From NCBI RefSeq assembly GCF_014898095.1, contig NZ_CP062946.1:124001-188000 (forward strand): a DNA stretch of 64,000 bases. Direction: 5' to 3'. This document shows positions 9,029-18,056 of the stretch, in pieces (position 1 is the stretch's first letter; each line of letters begins with the position of its first letter). A model generated the notes under the pieces. That model ran no database searches. It was given only the letters and a program-made list of their open reading frames with translations, and was not told where the DNA came from. The translations under genes were made by a program, and so were the position numbers. This DNA comes from Thalassotalea sp. LPB0316. Lineage in GTDB: Bacteria > Pseudomonadota > Gammaproteobacteria > Enterobacterales > Alteromonadaceae.

Positions 9029-9988
9029 CTATTCAAACCGAAAGGCATTCATTCGACTATCGAAAACCAGCCCTTGAGTAAACTCACCTCTTTCGCCATT
9101 TAAAACACGAGTGAAGAAGGATTTAACCACATCATTCGTTGGCTGATAGAAGACGCCATGCGTTTTTCCTACACCGGGACCATCAGTAAAGTCAAAATAA
9201 AGCGCATTGCTCGCATTTAAATGTTTGGCGCTGCGACCCAAACGATCTTTTTGAAAATTTACATCCGACCATTTCAATACCCAATCGTTTTCATTAATCG
9301 TGATATAAACTTTTTTGCCTGATTCAATTTGATCAACCCAGTGAGCATGCCCCGCATTATCAACATCGGCTTGGCACAAAATCACATTGTGGAAAATGCG
9401 GGTCTCTTCCTCATAGCTTGCGTTGTTAACATAGTTTTGGAACAAGTAATTACCTAGGCTATAAGTCATGAACGATATTTTGACATTACAACTTTCTAGT
9501 GCTTCTTTATTAAATGGCTCTTTTAAATAACTACCAAACTTCTCAAGTGTGGCATCTAACGCCCCAACCGAAGCCACAGCGTTGCGCTTGGCTACGCGAT
9601 ATTCTTTCGTTTTAAAACCACCAGGGTTTGACGGCCATGAAAAAGCAACCACTTCAACGTTGTGAACCTGCTGCATTTTGTACGCTTTTTCTAAATTTTT
9701 TTCAAAACTTTGATTAAAGCCATGAACGAAAAAAACACAGTTTTTGCCACTGTGCCTAAGTTTATCTCTTAATTCGTTAAATGCTTTTCTCGACGGGATA
9801 TTATTGGCGGTAATTTTTGACGGCTCAGACATTAACCTCACCTGCCATTTGCCATTAACTTTTTCTGCGTGAGCAATACGAGTTTCGTTCGGGCCTTTAA
9901 CATTGGGCTCGTCACCAAAAGCGTTGTGATCACCAACACCGTTGATAAAGTTTGATTTGTTAATTTTTCGATTGGTAATAACTAGCAT
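9029..9988 (-). CDS. DUF900-like alpha/beta hydrolase
   Basis: 319 residues, no signal peptide. The segment NCVFFVHGFNQSFEKNL (near residue 83) is the oxyanion-hole region of alpha/beta hydrolases as seen in DUF900 proteins. EVVAFSWPSNPG follows, and the nucleophile elbow is MTYSLGNYLF with Ser177. This is T-Y-S-L-G rather than the common G-x-S-x-G. A candidate acid is in ENDWVLKW and the C-terminal His in GKTHGVFY. The start is well supported by GGAGT upstream of ATG. The substrate is unknown. It has its own transcription unit, between convergent and co-oriented genes. Confidence 0.75.
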   Translation of the reverse strand: MLVITNRKINKSNFINGVGDHNAFGDEPNVKGPNETRIAHAEKVNGKWQVRLMSEPSKITANNIPSRKAFNELRDKLRHSGKNCVFFVHGFNQSFEKNLEKAYKMQQVHNVEVVAFSWPSNPGGFKTKEYRVAKRNAVASVGALDATLEKFGSYLKEPFNKEALESCNVKISFMTYSLGNYLFQNYVNNASYEEETRIFHNVILCQADVDNAGHAHWVDQIESGKKVYITINENDWVLKWSDVNFQKDRLGRSAKHLNASNALYFDFTDGPGVGKTHGVFYQPTNDVVKSFFTRVLNGERGEFTQGLVFDSRMNAFRFE

Positions 9989-10170
9989 AAAACACTCCTT
10001 TGCTTGTCGTTGTTATGTTTAATTGATGTGATACGAATCATCACATCAGTGCTCGGTAAACAACAATCCACCAACACACTCCTTTACTTTAAGGTAAAGA
10101 AATCATTTGTCAGCAGATGGCTAAACCCTAGTACACAATCATCATTTTTCAAGTAATGCTCGACGCACAA

Positions 10171-10201
10171 ATAAAAAATGCCAGCAAAGGTGCTGGCATG
10201 T
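10171..10201 (-). terminator. Rho-independent terminator of the lipoprotein gene
   Basis: On the minus strand ATGCCAGCA, short loop, TGCTGGCAT, then a T-rich run. It lies just downstream of the stop at 10228. Confidence 0.85.
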
Positions 10202-10227
10202 AAAGTTACTCAATATAACCGATGTGA

Positions 10228-11670
10228 TTAGTTCAGCGCTCTGTTATTACTTGGCTTTGATACCAAGGGTTGATTGTATTTTACTTTAACCACACTTGCT
10301 AAAGGCTTCAGTGGTGAAAGGTCAACATTACTCATAGTTAATGACAAGCGAGAGCCAAAATAATTATTCCAATCTGAGCTAACTCTTGTTGCCGGAGAGC
10401 CATCATTCGTCGATAGCTTTGCCAGATAATCGTTATATGATGAAATCCCCTGATAACCATAGATGCCGATTCTAAAATTAACCGTATCGATTAAACTTTC
10501 AACCGTGCTGTCTGGAATAAAAGCGTTAGTATCTAAGTTTTCAATCGACGGCAGCTGACCTGAAGTTGGCGCGCGCATATACCAATCAAATAATCGACCA
10601 TTTGCCGATCTTGCCGAAACCGTCATCGAAATAAAATCAAACCCACTGTAGTGTGATAAATCATAATTGGGTTGGTCGCCATTTAATAGCTGAGCTAACT
10701 CCATGTAGTCAATAGCTGTTAGTGGTAAATCAAAGGTTTGATTGATGTCTTCTGAATTCATTGCGTTGAGATAAAAGACGTCGGCGCGATCGACGCCCTC
10801 AATACCGTAAATATCTTCAAAGTTGTATGCCGTAACGCGATAGTAATCAGCATCATCGTGATCAAAAGCATAAAGTGGCGTATCGTCATAGCCAAAGGCA
10901 TAGTTTCTAAAGTGACTATCTCGCCCTGTATAGGTAGCTGCTTGTTTTGAATTCGCCTCATCAGTATTGATGCTAACTTGACTACCCACTAATGTTTGAT
11001 CAACCACAAAATAGTCAGTAGAGGCAGACGGCATAAAAGCACCAAACGCCTCATCGGGATTGTCAAAACTGATCATCGAACTAATCGCACCATAGTTACC
11101 ACTAATCGGCTTACACTGCGAAACCTGTGTATAGTTATATTGGCCAAGGTTCGAGCTACTGCTGTACCCATCGACCCCACCTAGCGCACCAAATATCGGA
11201 TAATCACTGGCTCGTGCACTAGCAACAGCGTCAAAATTAAGTGTTCTACATTCACATTGGGAGCTGTCACTCGTGTAATAGCGAATTTTACCCGCATCTA
11301 CCATTGGTTGCTCTAAGGTTGTTACAACCTCAATAGGATTGACCCCAGCTACCTCAATAATATCAGGCATGACAATTGATACATCACGTGTTGAAGCACT
11401 TGTAGAATATGTCATCACACCATTTGCATTCGCGCTAATGATTTGCTCATTGCTAAAATCGCTGCCATGAATGATCAATGATGCCTGTGTAACAGGTGAT
11501 TCATTGCCACAACTGTCCTCATACACCGCTTGGATCCTAAAGGTTTTATTGTTAGACGATTGACCTGAGTTATTATTATTGTTCGTAGTTGACGATGAGG
11601 ACGACCCGCCACCACACGAAAACAACGCGACAGCCGAGGCTAGCGCGATAAAAGATGTTTTAAGTCTCAT
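10228..11670 (-). CDS. Hypothetical lipoprotein with Ser/Asn-rich linker
   Basis: The start is placed at the ATG at 11670, which has AGGAT upstream and begins a standard lipoprotein signal (MRLKTSFIALASAVALFSC); an upstream in-frame start 15 codons earlier would bury the signal. After the lipidated Cys comes GGGSSSSSTTNNNNNSGQ, a flexible linker, then about 430 residues with no domain I recognise. There are early Cys residues (DSCGNE, QCECR) that could form disulfides outside the cytoplasm. The likely location is the outer membrane, anchored by lipid. Function unknown. It has a terminator and a leader of its own. Confidence 0.7.
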   Translation of the reverse strand: MRLKTSFIALASAVALFSCGGGSSSSSTTNNNNNSGQSSNNKTFRIQAVYEDSCGNESPVTQASLIIHGSDFSNEQIISANANGVMTYSTSASTRDVSIVMPDIIEVAGVNPIEVVTTLEQPMVDAGKIRYYTSDSSQCECRTLNFDAVASARASDYPIFGALGGVDGYSSSSNLGQYNYTQVSQCKPISGNYGAISSMISFDNPDEAFGAFMPSASTDYFVVDQTLVGSQVSINTDEANSKQAATYTGRDSHFRNYAFGYDDTPLYAFDHDDADYYRVTAYNFEDIYGIEGVDRADVFYLNAMNSEDINQTFDLPLTAIDYMELAQLLNGDQPNYDLSHYSGFDFISMTVSARSANGRLFDWYMRAPTSGQLPSIENLDTNAFIPDSTVESLIDTVNFRIGIYGYQGISSYNDYLAKLSTNDGSPATRVSSDWNNYFGSRLSLTMSNVDLSPLKPLASVVKVKYNQPLVSKPSNNRALN

Positions 11671-11895
11671 TTGCAATCCTTTGAGGTTTATAATTTTGCC
11701 CATGCAATCTAGCAAATTGTTAAAGCAATGTTAACAAAAATATAACCAACTGGTAAAAACTCGTATAAACTAATGAAAAATAAACCTTAAAACTAAATAA
11801 TATCAACAGTTATCGTCCTCCAATAAAAACTCACGTGTTGAGTTTGTATCGTTTTGATGTAATAGTTTTAACTTTCAAATGACTGATCATTACGC

Positions 11896-12963
11896 GTGAA
11901 AAGAAATTCAGCCACTAAATCACTATGCCCTATTCATTCAAGTGAACGCGTATTTGATATTTATCAACAGCTAAGTAAGCACCAACCGGTTAGTTTTTTT
12001 AATAGTTGGCCTTGGTTTTCAACATGGCTAGCTTGTTTACCTGATGACATAGACGTCAAATTCGTTGTTCACTATGAGGGAAAAGAGCCAATGAGTTGCT
12101 TTTTTCTCGGTATAAATCGGCAGCGTCAGAATAAACTGACTAAACAGCGTGGCTATTTAAATTGCACCGGAATAGAAGCGCTTGATGAATTAACGATAGA
12201 ATACAATGACATTATTTCAGCTTCACCAAAACACAGTGAACAACTGATCAGCGCCTTTCTCGATCTTGACGATATAGAAGAGCTTAGGATTGCGCACAGC
12301 CAACAACTCGACTTCACCAATATTGATAAATTTTATATCAGAAAAACCACCAAACCGGCGTTTTGTGTTGCCCTAAATAATTTTAACTCTCTTGATGATT
12401 ACCAGCGCTCTCTGAGTAAAAACACCCGGAAACAAATAAAACAATCATTTAATGCCTACCAAGGAAAGTTTGGCGAGCTATCGCTTACATTAGCGCACAA
12501 TACAGAACAAGCGCTTGCTTATTTAACCGAGCTAAAAGAACTACACCAAAACTACTGGCAAGCTAAAGGTAAAAAAGGTGCTTTCGCTTCGGCTTTTTTT
12601 TGTCAATTTCATCAAAAGCTCATCGAAGATTATTTCGAACAAGGGCTCATTCAGCTAATAAAAGTTTCTAGCAAAGCACATACGCTCGGCTATTTATATA
12701 ACTTCATCCATAACGAAGAGGTTTTATTCTATCAAAGCGGCTTTAACTACCTAGCGGATAACAAATTTAGACCAGGTTTAGTGGCTCACAATCTAGCGAT
12801 AGACTGGGCGTTAAATAATGGGATGAGTAACTATAATTTTCTCGCCAGCAATGCCAAATACAAAAAGCGATTGGCCAATAAACACGATATGTTAACTACG
12901 TGGGTGTTATCTAAAAAGACTTTAAAAGGACATGTAGAGCATCTGCTGAGAAAACTCTATTAG
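11896..12963 (+). CDS. GNAT/FemAB-like acyltransferase (CelD/BcsL-type, Acetyltransf_6)
   Basis: 355 residues from a GTG start; no ATG alternative lies nearby in frame. N-terminal PVSFFNSWPWFSTWLACLP and the central SLDDYQRSLSKNTRKQIKQS match the family in which two GNAT-like halves are joined, found in exopolysaccharide and cell-wall modification loci. The C-terminal half contains LGYLYNFIHNEEVLFYQSGFNY and GLVAHNLAIDWALNNGMSNYNFL, typical of the acyl-CoA- or acyl-donor-binding part. No signal peptide or membrane segment is seen. Donor and acceptor are unknown. It is not in an obvious polysaccharide cluster. Confidence 0.75.
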   Translation: MKRNSATKSLCPIHSSERVFDIYQQLSKHQPVSFFNSWPWFSTWLACLPDDIDVKFVVHYEGKEPMSCFFLGINRQRQNKLTKQRGYLNCTGIEALDELTIEYNDIISASPKHSEQLISAFLDLDDIEELRIAHSQQLDFTNIDKFYIRKTTKPAFCVALNNFNSLDDYQRSLSKNTRKQIKQSFNAYQGKFGELSLTLAHNTEQALAYLTELKELHQNYWQAKGKKGAFASAFFCQFHQKLIEDYFEQGLIQLIKVSSKAHTLGYLYNFIHNEEVLFYQSGFNYLADNKFRPGLVAHNLAIDWALNNGMSNYNFLASNAKYKKRLANKHDMLTTWVLSKKTLKGHVEHLLRKLY

Positions 12964-13139
12964 TCACTCCCTGTCTGCGCTACCACAAGTACAGTGCTCA
13001 GGTAAATAATAAAACCGTTACCCAAATTTGTACTCACCTAGCAGTTCATCGTCAGTCTATTGCATGAGTTTAAGCGGTCGATTAGACCTTCAAAGTTTCA
13101 AATTTTTACACTGCGATTGCCTTAAACTTTTCTGTCTTC

Positions 13140-13157
13140 CATACTGATATTAGTATG
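13140..13157. promoter_or_regulatory. 18-bp near-palindrome upstream of the EAL gene
   Basis: CATACT, 6-base centre, AGTATG, located 33 bases before the EAL start codon. The position suits an operator, but no cognate regulator is known. Confidence 0.3.
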
Positions 13158-13190
13158 ACTTATTAAATAGTTAAGAATACAAGGAATAAC

Positions 13191-14264
13191 ATGAGTAATA
13201 TTGCCAAGCTTCGAGATCAGTACATTGAGGTAAACTTTGAGGGCCAACCGTCCTTAGAAAAGAGGATTCAACAAATCCGAAAAATAATAAACATCGTGAT
13301 ACACACTCGAAAAATGCATTTACTTATTAATATGAAAGGAGGCTCGGGGATATTCAATAACGAGGATACGCGTAAAGTTATCGATTTTATTCACAAAGAG
13401 GATTGGTCATTAAGAAATAGGCGAACTTTTATTAAAGTGGCTGTTTACTCGACAGAAATTCCAGTAGAAGAGTTCGATTTACACATGAAAATCCTCAAAG
13501 CCAAAGACATACAAAATGTTCATTTTTTTGGTTCCAGACAGGCTGCACTAGACTGGCTAGATATAAAAACATCGCTCGATGATGTAACGGCTTTTTACCA
13601 ACCTATCGTCAAATTGACAACGGGTGAAATTATTGGCTATGAAGCGTTGGCTAGGAAAATTAAAGATAACAACACCATGCCAACAAAAGCATGGCTACCA
13701 AAAGTATTAAACGAAAAAGACGGCCCCCTGATGTTAACAGAAAAAATGTTAGCATTAGCATCTAAACAAGTGAGAAACCTTAATGACAAGCAATTCATTT
13801 CCGTTAACTTTGAAGCTGACAATTTCAATTGCAAAGACTTAACTAGGTTACTGACCCCGTATGTTAAATCCCCCTTTAAAAAACATTTAGTCGTCGAGAT
13901 TTGTGAGTCTGGACAATTAAACAACAACTGCTTAAAAGAATTAGAGGGCACACCAATTCCTGATATTAGGTTGAGTTTGGATGATATTGGCAGCGGAGCA
14001 TCGCGCTTTCTTATAATGGCAGAAGCCCGTCCATACGCGATCAAGCTCGATCAAGTTGTTAGCGAGCAACTATCAAATCAAGATGTCTTTGAATTTGTGT
14101 GCTATTTTACCAAATGGGCACATCAAACGGGAACAATGATTGTTGCAGAAGGCGTTGAGAACCAGGAAATAGCAGACAGATGTATTGCTGCAGGAATTGA
14201 TTACGCACAAGGCATACATTTTTATGAGCCCGCCAAAAAACTCATCAGTAAACAAGAAAAGTAA
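13191..14264 (+). CDS. EAL-domain cyclic di-GMP phosphodiesterase with N-terminal STAS/SpoIIAA-like region
   Basis: 357 residues. The EAL domain spans about 133-350 and keeps the catalytic set: YEALAR (Glu151), VNFEADNF (Asn), VVEICESG (Glu), LSLDDIGSG (two Asp, with Ile in place of the common Phe), IKLDQVV (Lys, Asp), VAEGVEN (loop 6 Glu) and YAQGIHF. It should therefore hydrolyse c-di-GMP to pGpG. Residues 1-120 are not a known PAS or GGDEF domain; the layout (IKVAVYS ... DIQNVHFFGSRQAALDWL) resembles small STAS/SpoIIAA-like proteins, including the one at 18057-18464. No membrane segments. AAGGA precedes the ATG by 5 bases. A palindrome lies just upstream. Confidence 0.9.
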   Translation: MSNIAKLRDQYIEVNFEGQPSLEKRIQQIRKIINIVIHTRKMHLLINMKGGSGIFNNEDTRKVIDFIHKEDWSLRNRRTFIKVAVYSTEIPVEEFDLHMKILKAKDIQNVHFFGSRQAALDWLDIKTSLDDVTAFYQPIVKLTTGEIIGYEALARKIKDNNTMPTKAWLPKVLNEKDGPLMLTEKMLALASKQVRNLNDKQFISVNFEADNFNCKDLTRLLTPYVKSPFKKHLVVEICESGQLNNNCLKELEGTPIPDIRLSLDDIGSGASRFLIMAEARPYAIKLDQVVSEQLSNQDVFEFVCYFTKWAHQTGTMIVAEGVENQEIADRCIAAGIDYAQGIHFYEPAKKLISKQEK

Positions 14265-14305
14265 ACTTCCTTTACCTACACATCTAGTTGCCTATTGAGA
14301 AAAAC

Positions 14306-14343
14306 CAAAAGCCAACGGGCAAAACTCCACCTGTTGGCTTTTC
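14306..14343. terminator. Bidirectional Rho-independent terminator
   Basis: AAAAGCCAACGGG and CCTGTTGGCTTTT pair with one mismatch. It lies between the convergent EAL and metalloprotease genes. Confidence 0.8.
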
Positions 14344-14360
14344 GTGATAAGACAACCTTT

Positions 14361-17300
14361 TTACAGGCATTCTTTTGGCGAACTCCCATCACGCCATAGC
14401 GTTGTCCCATCATTAGGGTTTAACGGCAAGAAGGTCATGTTGTCTGTCATAGAGCGGTCTGGCATTTCAGTTTCCAACAAATATAAGCCCATCGGGATTT
14501 TCGTCGAGTAGTTAGCTAAATCAATTTGCTGATTTGCTAAGTCACTATAATACAAGCCATACATATCAAAATAAGGGCGCCAATCTTGATTGGCCAGTTT
14601 ACTCAGAGTAATCACCATAAAATCATTACCGGGTATATGGCTAACGGTTTTTCCGCCATAACTCGCATGTTCAGCATACGGAAATTGGCTAAAGCCTAAT
14701 CGTTCACGCATACTCAACCAATCAGTTTCACTATCGGCATACTTACCAAATATTCGGCTGTGTTGATACAGCAATGTGTATACACTAAAGCCATTTGCCA
14801 GTAGTTGTCCTTGAATATTTTGTTTATCAAAATGCAACGCCATTTGAATGTAAAACGACATGCGATAACTGTTATATGCAGCATAATCATTACTGCGCCA
14901 AGGCGCGACATATCGGCTCTCACCATCAGGCATTAGCTTGCACTGACGATCAAAAATCACTCGCTCATTATTGTCATTTGTCAGTTGCAATGCATCCGAC
15001 ATAAAAACATTAAAGACATCCTTGTGGTTAGTATGACCATCAGTTAATGGTTGGCTATTCCCATGGCTAATGTAATGGCTATGCCACTTAACAAAATAAG
15101 GAAAAATATTGTTCGAGTTTTCACCCGCGCGACTTGAATAATCCACATAATTATTGCGATTTTCAGATGCCACGTAAGCAACATTCAGTCGATTAGTCTG
15201 CAAATTATGGCCTAGTTCATGATTGTCTAGCCAGCCAGATGGACTGATATTACCACTTGAATCCCAAGGATTACCTGAACACCCGCTACCACAATGTGCA
15301 TTTTGGTCATAGTTTGCATGCTGTATGTTGCGACGAATATGCAACTGCTCATCTAAACAATCAGGCAATGAAGACATTTCACCACAGATAAGCTGTACAT
15401 CCTTAGGCAGAGATTGCGCCAAAGCTAAGCCGTCGACTTTAAACCCTGCCAAGGTATATACCGCATTAATGTGTTCTTCTTGGATAGCCTTGAGTAATGC
15501 TTTAACGCTTGGATATTCTTCATTGATCGCACCTAAAAAGCGATCGCGACGTAGGTGTTGCTCTGCGCCAAAAGCTTTTAAGTCAACATGCGGTAATTCT
15601 GTGTTGGCTAAGGTTTTCTCAAATAATGCGATTTGAGTATCGTCGTTAAAGTTGGTTACTGTAGGGTGTTTGGCAACGTTTTGCGCACTTACATCGACGG
15701 CAAGTTCTGAATCATTACTAGCAATATTGAAATACAACGGCCCACCATAGGGTGATGAAAAACTCAACGAGTCGCCTGCAGTTAACGATAATCGCTGTTG
15801 TGATAACTCAAGTGGCCCGCGATAGACCTGATGTTTGAAGGCTCGATTGGTATTACTGCGGTGATAATTGAGCTTGATCTGCAAACTTGCTGGATTATTA
15901 TCATGGCGAGTTAGCGTGATTTTCTGGCCGGGTTGCACGTACCAACCTGTTGTTGTCCATTGTCCGCTATAAGGCACTGATATGGTTTGGCGTTCACTAA
16001 CCGTGTTAACACGTTTGTAGTTGGCGTTGTCATTTAGCACCACGAGATTTTTATCAATCACGTATTCGCCTAAGTCTGGTTGTGCCAAATTATTCTCTCG
16101 TGAATAGTTAACAACCCAATCTGCAAACATGGCTCGCTGCCATAGACTTGCCTGGTCAAACTCAATCGGATAGTCGATCGCTTGGCGATATTTATCAGCC
16201 AATAGCACACCCGCTTTTAATAGCGCCCAAGTATCGTGTTCAAAAGGATTGATACCCGCGTTATCAAGGTTAATTGCCGACTCGCGAAACCAATCAGCAC
16301 CCGTTTTGAACGCCTGTTCAAATTCATCAGTCTTACAGTAAATAAAATTACCTGTACACCCCGCTAATACCGAGTTATCAAAGCTATCGCTTCGCAAATT
16401 CTCAAGTAACTGGTTAACTTGTGTAAAGTCGCTTTTTTTCATGTCATTGACGTCAGCGCCAATGACATGGTGTTTACTCCAATAGTTATTGCTGCCGCTT
16501 AACCCCATATATCGATATAAAGGTGCAAGAAATTCACTAGGGCCTCGTCGGTAATTGCTGATCAATACTGGAATATTTTGCGCTTTAGCGTATTCAATAG
16601 CCTGTTCAATTGCACGATACCCCTGTGCTTGGCGATCTATATCGCTGATCAGTAGGATATCTGGCTGTTGCCGCTCTAAACAACCTAATAGTTCCTCACC
16701 ATCACAACTATTTTCATCGTTGATGGTATAGTTGTCCGAGTAGTTTTGACTAAGCCACTCACGAATCTTTTCATTGTGTGGAAAATACCAACTATCGGCC
16801 TTTGACGGTACGTGGGCAGTGACGATATTTAGCTGCCTTTTTGCATTTTGATCACCCACTAACCAAGCGAATAATGATCGTGTAAAACGAATCGTTGACT
16901 CTGAAACATCTACGGCGAGCAAGTTGGCAGCCATCGCCGCATAACGATGTGCTCGTTGCTCGCCTACCATCACTAAACCAACCTCAGAGGGACTGCCATT
17001 ATGGTGATGTGTCGATGAAAGTGCAGGAAAAGTATGCTCGGGTAAGTAAGCACTGAAAAATGCACTGTCGTGAGTCGGATGCCAAGAGATTTGATCAGTA
17101 TCATCATACAACTGTTCAATGATCGTAAATTTAGTTTGGTCAATAGCTTGTGTTTGCGCCAAGCTAAAATCAATGAGCTCATCAGCAGTAGCTAAACTGT
17201 GATCTTCGCGCTCGATTGCTAACTTCGCGTTTTCGTCAACAGGCTTATATATTGGTGGCTCAACAGGCACTGGAGGCTCAATAGGCGCTGGAGGTTCGGG

Positions 17301-17381
17301 ACTAGTCTCATTATCTGAACTCGAACCACCACAGCTTGCCAGTAATAAAACGGCGAAAATTGGCGCCAACTTATTAAACAT
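14361..17381 (-). CDS. ImpA/M60-like lipoprotein metalloprotease
   Basis: About 1006 residues. Three ATGs are in tandem at the start; GAGGA is 0, 3 and 6 bases before them, so the third (17381) is the best start. The lipoprotein signal ends in LLLASC, followed by a Pro-rich repeat linker (EPPAPIEPPVPVEPP). The zinc site is HELGHN near residue 721, with a Glu 14 residues after the second His, fitting the M60 pattern HExxH-X(8-28)-E. GDSLSFSSPYGGPLYF just before it is the usual accessory-domain edge of this family. Relatives such as P. aeruginosa IMPa cleave O-glycosylated host proteins. The likely location is the cell surface. Substrate here unknown. Confidence 0.85.
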   Translation of the reverse strand: MFNKLAPIFAVLLLASCGGSSSDNETSPEPPAPIEPPVPVEPPIYKPVDENAKLAIEREDHSLATADELIDFSLAQTQAIDQTKFTIIEQLYDDTDQISWHPTHDSAFFSAYLPEHTFPALSSTHHHNGSPSEVGLVMVGEQRAHRYAAMAANLLAVDVSESTIRFTRSLFAWLVGDQNAKRQLNIVTAHVPSKADSWYFPHNEKIREWLSQNYSDNYTINDENSCDGEELLGCLERQQPDILLISDIDRQAQGYRAIEQAIEYAKAQNIPVLISNYRRGPSEFLAPLYRYMGLSGSNNYWSKHHVIGADVNDMKKSDFTQVNQLLENLRSDSFDNSVLAGCTGNFIYCKTDEFEQAFKTGADWFRESAINLDNAGINPFEHDTWALLKAGVLLADKYRQAIDYPIEFDQASLWQRAMFADWVVNYSRENNLAQPDLGEYVIDKNLVVLNDNANYKRVNTVSERQTISVPYSGQWTTTGWYVQPGQKITLTRHDNNPASLQIKLNYHRSNTNRAFKHQVYRGPLELSQQRLSLTAGDSLSFSSPYGGPLYFNIASNDSELAVDVSAQNVAKHPTVTNFNDDTQIALFEKTLANTELPHVDLKAFGAEQHLRRDRFLGAINEEYPSVKALLKAIQEEHINAVYTLAGFKVDGLALAQSLPKDVQLICGEMSSLPDCLDEQLHIRRNIQHANYDQNAHCGSGCSGNPWDSSGNISPSGWLDNHELGHNLQTNRLNVAYVASENRNNYVDYSSRAGENSNNIFPYFVKWHSHYISHGNSQPLTDGHTNHKDVFNVFMSDALQLTNDNNERVIFDRQCKLMPDGESRYVAPWRSNDYAAYNSYRMSFYIQMALHFDKQNIQGQLLANGFSVYTLLYQHSRIFGKYADSETDWLSMRERLGFSQFPYAEHASYGGKTVSHIPGNDFMVITLSKLANQDWRPYFDMYGLYYSDLANQQIDLANYSTKIPMGLYLLETEMPDRSMTDNMTFLPLNPNDGTTLWRDGSSPKECL

Positions 17382-17387
17382 CATCAT

Positions 17388-17873
17388 TCCTCAGCCATCA
17401 TAATAGCCAAAGTCACAGTACTGAGATGACACATCAATATGACTGACTATTTTTTAATACAACATTGCAATAGCTAGCATCCTGATACTATTACGCTAGT
17501 CTACAGGGTACTGTATTTTGTGTTGTTTGTACGTAATGAATAACCAAGGTTTTGTAATACTATGTATCACTGCAAGCTAGGTTCAGTTTCTGATATCACG
17601 CCCTATGAACGCCAATTATTGAAAAAATCCCCCTCGGGCATATTGAAGGCGTAGTAAAAATAGTAAAGCTATACAACTAGATATAATTGTCTAATTGACG
17701 GTTCAGCAAACTTTTAATTCACAACAGAAAAGTAAAAATATCACTCGAGTTGTTAGTAACAGACACAGGTTACACCTATGTAAGAATCGTCTTCTATTTC
17801 AATAAGTTATTGATATAAAGATAGGTAAGGGGTACTAAAACAGCAAAAGGCTAAAAATAATTAACAGGTAATA
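17388..17873. other. Intergenic region without recognised genes
   Basis: 486 bases between the metalloprotease start and the tRNA 3' end. It is AT-rich and has only short hairpins such as GTAAC-N8-GTTAC. It should contain the metalloprotease promoter, but I cannot place a convincing -35/-10 pair, and I see no strong terminator for the tRNA. Confidence 0.4.
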
Positions 17874-17958
17874 TGGTACCGGAGGACGGACTTGAACCGT
17901 CACGCTCGAAAGCAACGGATTTTGAATCCGTCGTGTCTACCAATTCCACCACTCCGGC
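17874..17958 (-). tRNA. tRNA-Leu(CAA)
   Basis: 85 nt on the minus strand. The acceptor stem GCCGGAG pairs with CTCCGGT, then discriminator A and an encoded CCA. The D-arm is GGTGGAATTGGTAGAC; the anticodon stem is ACGGA/TCCGT with loop TTCAAAA, giving anticodon CAA (reads UUG). The long variable arm (TGCTTTCGAGCG region) marks a class II tRNA, and the T-arm is GACGGTTCAAGTCCGTC. It is a single tRNA, with no others next to it. Confidence 0.95.
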
Positions 17959-17991
17959 AATGAAAGGACAAACAAACGTTTGATGGCTGGC

Positions 17992-18019
17992 ATTATACGA
18001 CAAACACATCGCTAAGCAA
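17992..18019 (-). promoter_or_regulatory. Sigma-70 promoter of tRNA-Leu
   Basis: On the minus strand TTGCTT (-35), 16-base spacer, TATAAT (-10), followed by a GC-rich discriminator (GCCAGCC), as in stable-RNA promoters under stringent control. Transcription would begin about 27 bases before the tRNA. Confidence 0.6.
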
Positions 18020-18056
18020 CTGTTTTATCTTTAGCTATTCTCTAAGTGCTCATGTT

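Noticed and set aside
13637..14044. 135-codon minus-strand frame inside the EAL gene
   Set aside because: Overlaps conserved EAL motifs on the other strand; no family resemblance.
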